Positions 17,365-25,772 of a stretch of 51,215 bases of DNA are shown in pieces (within the stretch, counting starts at the first letter, position 1; every line of letters begins with the position of its first letter). The notes under the pieces were generated by a model. It saw only the letters and a program-made list of their open reading frames with translations. It was not told the DNA's origin and did no database searches. Position numbers and translations under genes: made by a program. Source of the stretch: a candidate division KSB1 bacterium (lineage in GTDB: Bacteria > Zhuqueibacterota > Zhuqueibacteria > Oleimicrobiales > Geothermoviventaceae); the NCBI GenBank assembly GCA_034506315.1, contig JAPDPT010000020.1:1-51215 (forward strand). Direction: 5' to 3'.

Positions 17365-18084
17365 ATGGAAGAGGAGGTCGCCGTTGGATGCGCACGGCCT
17401 ACCGGCGGACCTGTCGGTGAGGCCGAATCCGAGGGGAAAGCAGCCCAGCAACCTCAAGAGGAGGAGGTAGGAGCCATGATCAGCGTCGGCAAGAAGGCAC
17501 CCGACTTCGTAGCGCCCGCTTACCACAGGGGCAAGTTCATCAACGTCAAGCTCTCCGACTACCTGGGGAAATGGGTCGTCCTCTGCTTTTACCCAGGAGA
17601 CTTCACCTTCGTCTGAGCGACAGAACTTTCGGCGGTCGCCGAAAAATACCCGGAATTCCAGCAGCTCGGGGTCGAAGTGCTGGCCATGAGCGTGGACAGC
17701 GTCTTCGTACACAAGATGTGGGATGAAAACGAGCTGTCGAAGATGGTCAAGGGGGGCATTCCGTTCCCGATGCTCTCCGATGCAGGGGGTAAGGTAGGCC
17801 GGGTCTACGGCGTTTACAACGAGGAGGCAGGGGTCGAAAACCGGGGCCGCTTTATTATTGACCCGGACGGCGTAGTCCAGGCCTACGAAGTCCTCACTCC
17901 CCCTGTAGGCCGGAACGTGCTGGAGACCATCCGACAGATTCAGGCGTTCCAGCACGTGCGCGAAAGTAAGGGCACCGAGGCCACTCCCTCCGGGTGGAGG
18001 CCCGGCAAGATGACCCTCAAACCAGGGCCAGACCTTGTAGGGCGCGTGTGGGAGGTCTGGAAAACCGACATGGCCTTTGACTAA
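17365..18084 (+). CDS. Selenocysteine-containing peroxiredoxin (AhpC/TSA type)
   Basis: A peroxiredoxin that reduces hydrogen peroxide or organic peroxides. The frame is read through an in-frame TGA (17614-17616) as selenocysteine, giving 239 residues with Sec84. The TGA falls exactly on the peroxidatic cysteine: FYPGDFTFV-Sec-ATEL, where ordinary relatives have FTFVCPTE. The rest of the domain continues unbroken after the TGA ([34 protein letters not shown]) and ends with the GW region lacking the usual resolving Cys of 2-Cys enzymes. A SECIS hairpin follows the TGA. I start at ATG 17365, behind AAAGGAGGTG and 93 bases after the promoter; a second ATG at 17476, also with a good site, would drop 37 residues that include Cys9. 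Split annotation into two ORFs would be wrong. It matches the known PrxU-type selenoproteins. Confidence 0.9.
17614..17644 (+). promoter_or_regulatory. Bacterial SECIS element
   Basis: Directly after the UGA, the RNA folds into a 7-bp stem (arms 17627-17633 and 17638-17644) closed by the loop GGUC. The loop begins 20 bases after the U of UGA, within one base of E. coli fdhF, whose SECIS has the same GGUC loop. This would bind SelB carrying Sec-tRNA. The selA, selB, selC and selD genes are not in the window. Confidence 0.85.
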
Positions 18085-18117
18085 CGAGCGGATTGTTACG
18101 GGTTCCCGCGTAATCTC

Positions 18118-18158
18118 CCGCGGCTCGCCGGCTTCGGCTCCTAGCCGACGAGCCGCGG
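18118..18158 (+). terminator. Terminator-like hairpin after the peroxiredoxin gene
   Basis: Perfect 10-bp arms (18118-18127 and 18149-18158) and, after one mismatch, an inner 5-bp stem around a 9-base loop, starting 33 bases after the stop. A short T-rich stretch (TGCTCTT) follows, so a somewhat weak intrinsic terminator is likely. Confidence 0.65.
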
Positions 18159-18358
18159 TGCTCTTCGCGTCCCATTCTGTAAAATGGGAACCGCCGCCGA
18201 GGGTAGGCGTTCTTAAGCCCTGACCTCCGGAAACAAGAGCGGAGAATTGCGGGCCGGCTGGTAACGGGGGGAGGCGCGGCGCGCACGGATGCGCTGCGCC
18301 GAGGAGTCGAGAGGGCGGCACCTGGCCAGACAGGGGACACGGAAGTGCCGGAATTCGC

Positions 18359-18387
18359 TTGCAAAACAGGCAATTTTTTCATAGCAT
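18359..18387 (+). promoter_or_regulatory. Putative promoter of bpsA-speH
   Basis: TTGCAA (18359-18364) and TAGCAT (18382-18387) are separated by 17 bases containing an unusual T-run for this GC-rich DNA. The stretch 18085-18450 is otherwise gene-free. It holds the terminator above and a second hairpin (18273-18300, 10-bp arms with one G-T pair) of unknown role. Confidence 0.5.
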
Positions 18388-18450
18388 TAGGCGCGTCGAT
18401 CTGAGCAAGAAGGTGGACCAACCCGAGGGCATGGTTTTGGAGGACGGCAG

Positions 18451-19545
18451 TTGCAAATCCTCGAGACGATTGCCAAGAATACTGGCCTGCCGGTCACAGG
18501 CCATGCCTTCGACCGCGTACTGGCCGCCATAGCGGCCACGGCCGACCCGTGGGAGATCGTCGACCTGGCCGATCAGCCCTTCAATCTCACGGTCGAGGCC
18601 GTCAAGGTACTGGCGGACGAAGGCCTGGCGAGATTTGAAGGGGGCCAGGTATACCTGACGGAAGCGGGTCGACGCCTCCTTCAAGAGAGGGGGGTCGTAC
18701 CCACCAAACTGCACCGATGTCCTTTCTGCGGTGGGTCGGGGGTCGACCTGCGGGAATTCTCCTCAGCCTACGAAACCTTCCTCCGCATAGCCGAGGATCG
18801 TCCGAAGCCCACGGACGAGTTTGATCAGGGCGTGCTCACACCCCTTTCCGCCATGCGTCGCGTAGCCCTGATGAAGCAACGAGGCGATCTGGTGGGCAAG
18901 CGGGTAGCCATCCTCGGCGACGACGATCTGATGACCCTGGCAATAGGGCTGGCGGGAGAACCGGAAGAGATCGTCACCTTCGAAATCGACGATCGCTACG
19001 TTCGGTTCATTCGTCATCACGCCGAGCGCCTGGGGATTCCGGCACGCGTGTTCACCTTCGACCTCCGGCAGAAGCTTCCCGAGGATCTCTTTGCACGATT
19101 CGACACGTTTCTCACCGATCCTCCGGAAAACTACGCCGGCTTGTTCCTCTTCCTTGAGCGGGGCTTTGGCCTTTTGAAACCCGGCGATGGCCGAGCCGGC
19201 TACTTCGGGATGACCCTCACGGAGTCTTCGCTGAGCAAATGGGCAAGGCTCCAGCAATGGCTGGTCAGCGAGCACAGGATTGTCCTCACGGACCTAGTCT
19301 TTGAGCACAGCGAGTATGAGAACTGGGATTTCCTCCTGGAGAGCATCCGGTCCGACGTGGAGCCGTACACGCATTTCCCGAAGATCCACTGGTACCGGAG
19401 CTCATTCTATCGCGTAGAGACGCTTGACGGCTTCGAACCGCGCAACCCTACTTTCGAAGGAGCAGACATCTACAGTGATGAGGAGCGACTGGTCTATTCG
19501 AAAGAGATTGGGAGCCGAACCTCAGGCCAAGACGAAAGGAGGTGA
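18451..19545 (+). CDS. bpsA: Branched-chain polyamine synthase BpsA (N4-bis(aminopropyl)spermidine synthase)
   Basis: A 364-residue aminopropyltransferase of the DUF43/BpsA family, which adds aminopropyl groups from decarboxylated AdoMet to spermidine to make quaternary branched polyamines. There is an N-terminal winged-helix-like region (residues 1-85), a CPFCGGSG metal-binding-like knuckle, then a Rossmann fold with the family signature GDDDLMTLAIG and the active-site DPPENYAGL. The start is TTG 18451, with GGAGG seven bases upstream. Three bases after its stop begins speH, whose product makes the aminopropyl donor, so the pair forms a functional operon. Such polyamines stabilise nucleic acids at high temperature in known thermophiles, which hints at the lifestyle of this organism. 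Confidence 0.92.
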   Translation: MQILETIAKNTGLPVTGHAFDRVLAAIAATADPWEIVDLADQPFNLTVEAVKVLADEGLARFEGGQVYLTEAGRRLLQERGVVPTKLHRCPFCGGSGVDLREFSSAYETFLRIAEDRPKPTDEFDQGVLTPLSAMRRVALMKQRGDLVGKRVAILGDDDLMTLAIGLAGEPEEIVTFEIDDRYVRFIRHHAERLGIPARVFTFDLRQKLPEDLFARFDTFLTDPPENYAGLFLFLERGFGLLKPGDGRAGYFGMTLTESSLSKWARLQQWLVSEHRIVLTDLVFEHSEYENWDFLLESIRSDVEPYTHFPKIHWYRSSFYRVETLDGFEPRNPTFEGADIYSDEERLVYSKEIGSRTSGQDERR

Positions 19546-19548
19546 GTC

Positions 19549-19944
19549 ATGGGGCATCTCGGTCGGCACCTCATTCTGGAGTACTGGGACGCGGTGAACC
19601 TGAACAACCCCGAGCTTGTGGAAAGGGCCCTCACCGAGGCAGCCCTGGCCGGGGGTGCGACGCTGCTAAGCGTGCGGACCCACCAGTTTGCCCCTCAGGG
19701 TGTTTCGGGGGTGGCCATCATCGCCGAGTCGCACATCTCGATTCACACGTGGCCGGAATACAACTATGCGGCCATCGACATCTTCACCTGCGGTAACCGG
19801 GTGGATCCGCACAAGATGAACGAAGTCCTCGCCCGCTACTTCCGGCCCAAGCGTCAGAACATCACGGAGATGCTCCGTGGCCTCCGCATGGAGCACGTGG
19901 AGGAACAGAAAGAAAAGGTCCCGGCGTCGCTGGGCCACCTCTGA
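19549..19944 (+). CDS. speH: S-adenosylmethionine decarboxylase proenzyme
   Basis: A 131-residue pyruvoyl enzyme that decarboxylates AdoMet to supply aminopropyl groups. Self-cleavage is expected between Glu60 and Ser61 in AESHISIHTWPE, with Ser61 becoming the pyruvoyl group; His66 and Cys81 (FTCG) match the other catalytic residues of the short bacterial/archaeal class. The strong AAAGGAGGTGAGTC site overlaps the last codons of bpsA, so the genes are coupled. The C-terminal 25 residues are a charged tail. A hairpin terminator follows at 19973. Confidence 0.95.
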   Translation: MGHLGRHLILEYWDAVNLNNPELVERALTEAALAGGATLLSVRTHQFAPQGVSGVAIIAESHISIHTWPEYNYAAIDIFTCGNRVDPHKMNEVLARYFRPKRQNITEMLRGLRMEHVEEQKEKVPASLGHL

Positions 19945-19972
19945 CTACAGAACCCACCGAGGAGTGATCCGA

Positions 19973-20006
19973 CGGGGCTGCAGGCTGCAGCCCCGTTCGC
20001 ATTTTG
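19973..20006 (+). terminator. Terminator of the bpsA-speH operon
   Basis: A perfect 10-bp GC stem (arms 19973-19982 and 19986-19995) with a 3-base loop, followed by a stretch ending in TTTT, 28 bases after the speH stop. The rest of 19945-20344 holds no recognisable gene. Confidence 0.7.
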
Positions 20007-20259
20007 GGACGGGTGTTGCAGGGCCTATCTGTCGCGTGGGTCCGGCGATCGATCTGGGGCCTCTCAGCGGAGACCCAGATACAGCCTGCAGCAGGCATGG
20101 GAATTGCCAAACCGAATCGTCAGCTCATCGCCTGATCCCATGCCACGGACCCGGCGTCCACCCGTGAAGGAGCAGGCTCGAACTTTGTAGCCCATGGGGA
20201 CGATGGAGGATGTCTGCCGGGAGCGCCATTCTGTGACGCGCTCTGTTCGCACGCGGCAT

Positions 20260-20288
20260 TTGGATCGGTGTTGCGGGGATGGTATCTT
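20260..20288 (+). promoter_or_regulatory. Possible weak promoter of the kinase-nucleotidyltransferase gene
   Basis: TTGGAT (20260-20265), a 17-base spacer and TATCTT (20283-20288) stand 57 bases before the start codon. The -10 sequence equals that proposed before the last gene of the window. The -35 match is only partial. Confidence 0.3.
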
Positions 20289-20344
20289 GCGGCCAGGAGA
20301 CCCTGAACGAAAGGAGGCTCTTACCCGCACGCGGAGGACATCCC

Positions 20345-22267
20345 ATGAAGCTTTTCGTACCGGGACGGATTTGCCTCTTCGGAGAACACAGCGACTGGGC
20401 TGGGGGATATCGGAGGATCAATGCGGAGCTTGAAAAGGGGTACACCATTATCACGGGCACCAATCAGGGGATCTACGCAGAGGTCAGACCCCATCCCTCG
20501 AAGCTCATTCTGCGCTCGACCCTCAGCGATGGCACCCGGGTAGGCCCGTTTGAAGTCCCGATGCAACGGGAAGCCCTCCTGGAAGAAGCGACCAAAGGGG
20601 GATTCTTCAGCTACGTAGCAGGGGTCGCCTATCAAATCCTCACTCATTATCGGGTCCGCGGGCTGGAGATCGACAATTACCTAACGGACCTGCCTGTAAA
20701 GAAAGGCCTCTCGTCGAGTGCCGCGATTTGTGTCCTGACCGCGCGGGCCTTCAACCGAACGTACGACCTAAAGATGACCATCCGCGGGGAGATGGAGTTC
20801 GCCTACCGGGGGGAGATCACGACTCCCTCGCGATGCGGGCGCATGGACCAGGGCTGTGCCTACGGCAGCCGCCCCATCCTGATGATCTTCGACGGGGAAG
20901 AGATTGACGTCCAGGAGATTACGGTCCCGAAGGACCTGTATTTTGTCATTGTAGACCTGAAGGCCGGAAAGGACACAAAGGAGATTCTTCGGAAGCTGAA
21001 CCAATGCTATCCCTTTGCGGAGACCGAGTTGCAGCGCAACGTGCAGCGCTACCTTGGGCCCATCAACAAGCGAATCGTGCACGAAGCCTTGCAGGCCTTA
21101 CGCGCCGGTGACGCAGAGCGAATCGGCGCCCTGATGAGAGAAGCTCAGGCAGAGTTTGACCGCCACCTGATTCCCGCCTGTCCCAGCCAGCTCAAGGCTC
21201 CCGTGCTTCACAAGGTTCTCAGCTACCCGCCCATCCAGCCTTACATCTACGGCGGAAAGGGGGTGGGATCGCAGGGTGACGGCTCGGCGCAGTTCATCGC
21301 CCGGGACGAGGAGAGCCAGAACAAGGTGATCGAGATCCTGGAGCGCGATCTCGGGATGTCCTGCCTGAGGCTGGTGATCCGCTCTGCACGTCGCGTCCGC
21401 AAGGCAGTCATTCCCGCCGCCGGGTTTGGACCGAAACTGTTTCCGGCCTCCAAGGCCATCAAGAAAGAGCTCTTCCCCGTAATCGATCGCCAGGGCCGAG
21501 CCAAGCCCGCCATCATGACCATTGTGGAAGAGGCCTTGAATTCGGGGATCGAGGAGGTCTGCCTCGTCGTCCAGGGCGAGGACCGGCGACTGTTTGAGGA
21601 ATTCTTCTGCACCCCGCCGACCATCGAGAACTTCAATAAGCTTTCTCGCGCCGACCAGGAATACAGTCGCTACCTACTCGACCTCGGGCATCGCATCACG
21701 TTTGTGACGCAGGAGGTGCAGGATGGCTTTGGGCACGCCGTGTACTGCGCGCGAGAGTGGGTCGGAAACGAGCCCTTCCTCCTCTTGTTAGGCGACCATC
21801 TATACGCCTCAGACAATGCGACGCCGTGCGCGCGGCAGGTCCTGGACGTATTCGAGCGCGTAGGCCATAGCGTCGTGGGACTCAAGGTGACCCCGGCCGA
21901 CGAGATCCATAAGTTTGGGTGCGTAACGGGCATCTGGGACCGCTACGCCGAACAGCTGAGCATTACGGAATTCGCTGAGAAGCCGGACCTGGAGTACGCT
22001 CGTCAGCGCCTGACCACCGAGGGCCTGGACCCCGACCAGTTCCTCACCATATTCGGCATCTACGTCCTCACCCCCAAGGTGTTCGAATTCCTGGAGGAGG
22101 CCATCCGCCATAACCTCCGCGAGCGCGGTGAGTTTCAGCTGACGCCCTGTCTGGACCAGGTCCGGCGCGAGGAAGGATTCACGGGATACGTCGTGAAGGG
22201 GAGGCGATTCGACATCGGCACGGCCGAGGCCTACCGGCAGACGATCATCGAGTTTCGCAACGCGTAG
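20345..22267 (+). CDS. Bifunctional GHMP sugar kinase / GalU-like nucleotidyltransferase
   Basis: A 640-residue fusion. Residues 1-340 are a GHMP kinase: the entry motif PGRICLFGEHSDW, the ATP-binding PVKKGLSSSAA (118-127) and the Gly-rich third motif GGKGVGSQGDGS near 302. Residues about 350-640 are a sugar-phosphate nucleotidyltransferase of GalU type: VIPAAGFGPKLFPASKAIKKELFP, GFGHAVYCAREWVGNEPF, LLLGDHLY, FAEKPD and RFDIGTAEAY. Together they could turn a free sugar into sugar-1-phosphate and then an NDP-sugar, a salvage route like plant fucokinase/GDP-fucose pyrophosphorylase, but with the domains in the opposite order. Galactose or glucuronate are candidate substrates; the sequence does not decide. 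The ATG at 20345 has GGAGG seven bases upstream. Confidence 0.88.
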   Translation: MKLFVPGRICLFGEHSDWAGGYRRINAELEKGYTIITGTNQGIYAEVRPHPSKLILRSTLSDGTRVGPFEVPMQREALLEEATKGGFFSYVAGVAYQILTHYRVRGLEIDNYLTDLPVKKGLSSSAAICVLTARAFNRTYDLKMTIRGEMEFAYRGEITTPSRCGRMDQGCAYGSRPILMIFDGEEIDVQEITVPKDLYFVIVDLKAGKDTKEILRKLNQCYPFAETELQRNVQRYLGPINKRIVHEALQALRAGDAERIGALMREAQAEFDRHLIPACPSQLKAPVLHKVLSYPPIQPYIYGGKGVGSQGDGSAQFIARDEESQNKVIEILERDLGMSCLRLVIRSARRVRKAVIPAAGFGPKLFPASKAIKKELFPVIDRQGRAKPAIMTIVEEALNSGIEEVCLVVQGEDRRLFEEFFCTPPTIENFNKLSRADQEYSRYLLDLGHRITFVTQEVQDGFGHAVYCAREWVGNEPFLLLLGDHLYASDNATPCARQVLDVFERVGHSVVGLKVTPADEIHKFGCVTGIWDRYAEQLSITEFAEKPDLEYARQRLTTEGLDPDQFLTIFGIYVLTPKVFEFLEEAIRHNLRERGEFQLTPCLDQVRREEGFTGYVVKGRRFDIGTAEAYRQTIIEFRNA

Positions 22268-22732
22268 TCGCTCCGTCGACGCGCTCTGGGAGACGTGAAT
22301 CTCACAACACTCCTCCCTGAGGATCGGGACGGGGTGGCGGGGCCGTGTCAAATGCCTGTGCGTGAGGGCCCCGGAGTTCTCCCAGGCCTGGGCGGACTTA
22401 TTCCCGGCCGCCGCGAGCAGAGAGCACGCCATCGAGGGAGGGGCGGAACGCCTCTGTGCGGCGGCTGCGGAATGGCCTCCGAAGACGGGGCATTGGCTCC
22501 GCTTGATCCCCGCGGCTGACCCTGCCTGAGGAACGACCCTCGAACTCGAAGGAGCCCAAGCCCACCCTGAAACAAAATCCGCATCCCACGCTTCGTGGCT
22601 CAGGGATTGCAAGCAAGGTCCGCGACTCGGTCGAAAGGCTCCCGGCTGAGGCCAGGGACCGCGAAGCCGACGGCCATTTGCGGGACATGTAACGCCACGA
22701 GACATCTCAGCCAGATAGAGAGGACGGAGGCA
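22268..22732 (+). other. Gene-free interval before glpD
   Basis: 465 bases without a convincing ORF, promoter or terminator. It is GC-rich with short purine-rich runs. The open frame of glpD extends back to 22595, but that part has no ribosome binding site or family similarity. Confidence 0.5.
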
Positions 22733-24430
22733 ATGCGACGGGATCTCGATGCTCTAACCGATCGGGAATTCGATCTTCTGGTCGTCGGGGGAGGGATTCA
22801 CGGGGTGGCCATCGCCTACGACGCGGCCCAGCGGGGACTGCGTGTCGCCCTCATCGAGAAGGGCGACTTTGGATCGGCTACTTCGTCCAACAGTCTGAAG
22901 ATCGTGCACGGAGGACTACGGTATCTGCAGCACGCCGACCTGCGCCGGATGCGGGAGTCGATTCGAGAACGGCGAATCCTGCTCCGGATCGCTCCCCATC
23001 TGGTCCACCCGCTACCGTTTCTCGTCCCCACCTACGGGCACCTCATCAAGGGGCCGGAGGTATTCGCTGTAGCCCTTGCACTCAACGGGCTCATCGGGGC
23101 CGATAGGAACCGTCGCCTCCCTCCGGAACAGAGGTTGCCTTGGGGGGAAATTGTCCCCGCCGCCGAATTCCGCAAGCTGGCCCCTATGGTGGACGGAAAG
23201 AACCTGACCGGTGGGGTGATCTGGTACGATGCGCAGATGTACAGCTCGGAAAGACTCCTTTTGGCGTTCGCCCAGTCGGCCGCGGAAGCTGGCGCGCAGC
23301 TCGCCAATTACGTGGAGGCCACCGGGTACCTCGTTCGCGACGGGCGGGTCTACGGGGTAAAGGCCGCGGATCGGCTGAACGGGCAGGTTTTTGACATCCG
23401 GGCTCGGTTGACGGTGAACGCCTGCGGCCCCTGGTACAATGAAGTCCTCCGAAGATTAGGGATCCGAACGGAGCGAGAGCCCTTGTGCCTCTCCGTGGCC
23501 CTCAATCTCGTGTCCACCCGGAAGCTCACGCACGAATACGCCGTCGGCTTCTACAGTCACAAACAGTACCGCGATCAGGATTCGGTCCTATCCCGGGGCT
23601 CCCGTCTGCTGTTTATCGCTCCTTGGAGAGAAGTGAACCTTGTTGGGACGGCCCACCTCCCCTACGAGGGCAAGGCCAACGGTTTCGCCATCCAAGGACG
23701 CGTCCTCTTCGACTTCCTACGCGAGGTTCAGGAGGCCCTTCCCGCCGCTGGCCTGCGCGTGGAGGACATCCGCTTCTACCACGCAGGGCTTCTACCGATG
23801 AAGCCAGTGCGGGGGTCAACCGATAACGTAACCCTGACAAAACGTCACCAGATCGTAGACCACGAAAAGGTCCACAGGTTGCCTGGCGTGGTCTCTCTCA
23901 TCGGGGTAAAGTACACCACGGCGAGGGCAGTGGCAGAGGAGGTAACGGACCTGGCAGTGCGCAGGCTCGGTGTAAAGACGCCCGGGGCTCAAACAGCCGA
24001 AACCCCTCTGTGCGGAGGTGAAATGGAAAGCTTTGCCGAGTTCGCCCAGTGCAAGCTCCCGCTGCTCCGAAAATACCTCCCTGAGAAAACCGCACAGGTG
24101 CTCCTACACTGTTACGGGACGCGGTTCCAGGAGCTTATCCGCTACTTCGAGATTTCCCCTTACTGGGCCGAGGCAGTCGGCCCCGATCTTCCCGTCGTCA
24201 AGGCACAGATTCTCCACGCCGTCCGCCGGGAGATGGCCTGTAAACTCTCGGACGTGGTGTTCCGACGGACCGATATGGCCATGTTCGGCCTTCCGAATGC
24301 CGAAGCGCTCAGAACGGCCGCCGAGATCATGGCCAATGAGCTCGGCTGGAACGGACGCCGAATCCGCCAGGAAATGGAGGAAGTACAGGCAGTCTTCCGG
24401 CCCCTCGAGGAACTTGCCGCAGGTCGGTGA
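22733..24430 (+). CDS. glpD: FAD-dependent glycerol-3-phosphate dehydrogenase
   Basis: A 565-residue flavoprotein oxidising sn-glycerol-3-phosphate to dihydroxyacetone phosphate and passing electrons to quinone at the inner membrane. The dinucleotide motif VVGGGIHGVAIAYDAAQRG is at the N-terminus, followed by GDFGSATSSNSLKIVHGGLRYL, a family signature. The middle has the substrate-domain segment FIAPWREVNLVGTAH, and VSLIGVKYTTARAVAEEV precedes the C-terminal helical domain. It lacks the Fe-S extension of GlpA. ATG 22733 lies just after a GACGGAGG stretch. No glpF or glpK neighbour is visible, so it may serve lipid turnover as much as glycerol use. Confidence 0.94.
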   Translation: MRRDLDALTDREFDLLVVGGGIHGVAIAYDAAQRGLRVALIEKGDFGSATSSNSLKIVHGGLRYLQHADLRRMRESIRERRILLRIAPHLVHPLPFLVPTYGHLIKGPEVFAVALALNGLIGADRNRRLPPEQRLPWGEIVPAAEFRKLAPMVDGKNLTGGVIWYDAQMYSSERLLLAFAQSAAEAGAQLANYVEATGYLVRDGRVYGVKAADRLNGQVFDIRARLTVNACGPWYNEVLRRLGIRTEREPLCLSVALNLVSTRKLTHEYAVGFYSHKQYRDQDSVLSRGSRLLFIAPWREVNLVGTAHLPYEGKANGFAIQGRVLFDFLREVQEALPAAGLRVEDIRFYHAGLLPMKPVRGSTDNVTLTKRHQIVDHEKVHRLPGVVSLIGVKYTTARAVAEEVTDLAVRRLGVKTPGAQTAETPLCGGEMESFAEFAQCKLPLLRKYLPEKTAQVLLHCYGTRFQELIRYFEISPYWAEAVGPDLPVVKAQILHAVRREMACKLSDVVFRRTDMAMFGLPNAEALRTAAEIMANELGWNGRRIRQEMEEVQAVFRPLEELAAGR

Positions 24431-25085
24431 GAAACCCTCCTTCTCGGCCGCGGCGTTGCTCCACAGGGATGGGGTTCAGGCCGCCAAGAAGAACATTCTG
24501 GCAAATAGGGCTTGCGTTTGAGGAGCATCTTTGTAACGGGGGAGTTGAGCACCTGCCCTTCCCGGAAGCCCCTTTTTCCCTCGGAATCGCGACCGCCGTT
24601 GTCGACCTTGGACCCGGAGCGCGACGCTCAACGACTCAGGCCTGTGCAGGAAGGTAACGAGAGCCGGAATTCAACACCGAACGCCAAAAGAGACGCCATG
24701 GTCGGTGCCAGGTCGTCTCCCACGGAGGACGCGGGACAAGGCCGGGCACCCATATCCGGTTCCCCCCTATGCCGGGACCAGAGCTTTCCGCCGAAAGCGC
24801 AACGGACCCTGCACAAGAGCTCGCCAGAAAGCCGGACTTCAGCACATCGGAACACGCAGAGTGGCAATTCTCCGAGAAGGAGCCAGCCGGCGTAGGCGGG
24901 ATAGGGGGAGAGTGAAGTTTCCCGTCCCAGGGTGAGCAGAGAGAGGCTCCACCAGGCCGCTCTTCCCACGCGTGCTGGGTGCCTGAGGCATCGGAGCGCG
25001 AGGGGGATTAGGCGCTGGGGGAGTCTCCCTGGTCCCATTTCGGGTCAGGAAGGCAACCCAGGGAAATCGAGCGAGGTGATCGTTC
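24431..25085 (+). other. Long gene-free interval
   Basis: 655 bases with no supportable gene. Small ORFs here are Arg/Ser/Pro-rich, typical of GC-rich non-coding DNA. A weak hairpin followed by CCCCTTTTT (24558-24577) may end the glpD transcript. I checked by eye for RNase P, tmRNA, SRP RNA and common riboswitch cores and found no convincing match. It may hold an unrecognised RNA or a decayed gene. Confidence 0.4.
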
Positions 25086-25439
25086 ATGTGCAGGAGACGT
25101 CTCGTCGTGTGTTTGCTCGGGGGAGCGGTAGCCGGAGGCATATGCCTTTCGGGAAGACAGCTCTTGTTCGGCTCCTCTCCGATAACCTCGGAAGCCGTCG
25201 CGTACACGGTTCTCAATCGTGCGCTGCTGGGGTTCGTGATTGCCGTGAGCAGCCGGCGAATCCATCACTGCGTGCACGGTGCCTTATTTGGCCTCGTGGT
25301 TTCCCTGTCGGTATCGTTGGGTTTTCTCCTCAGTGACCCGTTGGGCTTCGCCGCGTATACCCTTGCGGGTGTCCTGTACGGGCTCCTCATTGAATGGTTT
25401 GCGACGGACGTCTTTCGCGCCCCCATGCGGATTCCGTAG
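25086..25439 (+). CDS. Small integral membrane protein
   Basis: 117 residues, family not recognised. It is mostly hydrophobic, with about four membrane helices: VVCLLGGAVAGGICLS near the N-terminus, AYTVLNRALLGFVIAVSS, GALFGLVVSLSVSLGFLL and a last helix near YTLAGVLYGLLIEWF. The ATG has a GAGGTGAT site five bases upstream. Conserved-looking features are a short SSRRIHH cytosolic loop and glycine-rich helices, as in small permease-like or assembly proteins. It stands alone between two gene-free intervals upstream of the multiheme cytochrome; a link to that gene is only positional. Confidence 0.65.
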   Translation: MCRRRLVVCLLGGAVAGGICLSGRQLLFGSSPITSEAVAYTVLNRALLGFVIAVSSRRIHHCVHGALFGLVVSLSVSLGFLLSDPLGFAAYTLAGVLYGLLIEWFATDVFRAPMRIP

Positions 25440-25564
25440 ACGCAGGCCCTTGCCGATGCTTCAGGGCGGCCCGCAACGCCCGCTCCCGTGGCAACGCTCA
25501 TTGGCCACACGCGCCACATGTGGGGCCAGGGGCGGGGGCGATTGGAGCCATGGGAGAATCGCCT

Positions 25565-25593
25565 TGCTCACCGAGGGCATGATTTGTACATTT
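25565..25593 (+). promoter_or_regulatory. Putative promoter of the multiheme cytochrome gene
   Basis: TTGCTC (25565-25570), 17 bases, then TACATT (25588-25593) in the gene-free stretch 25440-25772. The predicted leader is about 170 bases. No other site was recognised there. Confidence 0.4.
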
Positions 25594-25772
25594 GCCGGTA
25601 AAGATTGGGCCGTACCGCACCTTAGCTCCGTCGAGATGAGGCGCTGCGGTTTCCGGTCCTTCCCGGAACTGCCGCAGGAGGAGGGGGCTCCGGGTCGCAG
25701 GTTGCCAAAGGGAGGAGGGGAAAGCCGGTGAGTCTAAGCACCGAGTTCGATGGACAGGCTTGGGAGGAACAA

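Noticed and set aside
17257-18084. Peroxiredoxin read as two ORFs or as a pseudogene broken by a stop
   Set aside because: The stop is UGA exactly at the catalytic Cys, a SECIS hairpin follows, and the remaining codons are intact.
24512-24895. 127-codon ORF in the gene-free interval
   Set aside because: Low-complexity Arg/Ser/Pro composition and no ribosome binding site.
25020-25070. SRP-RNA-like string GGGTCAGGAAGG
   Set aside because: The tetraloop stem and AGCAGC side of the SRP core are missing.
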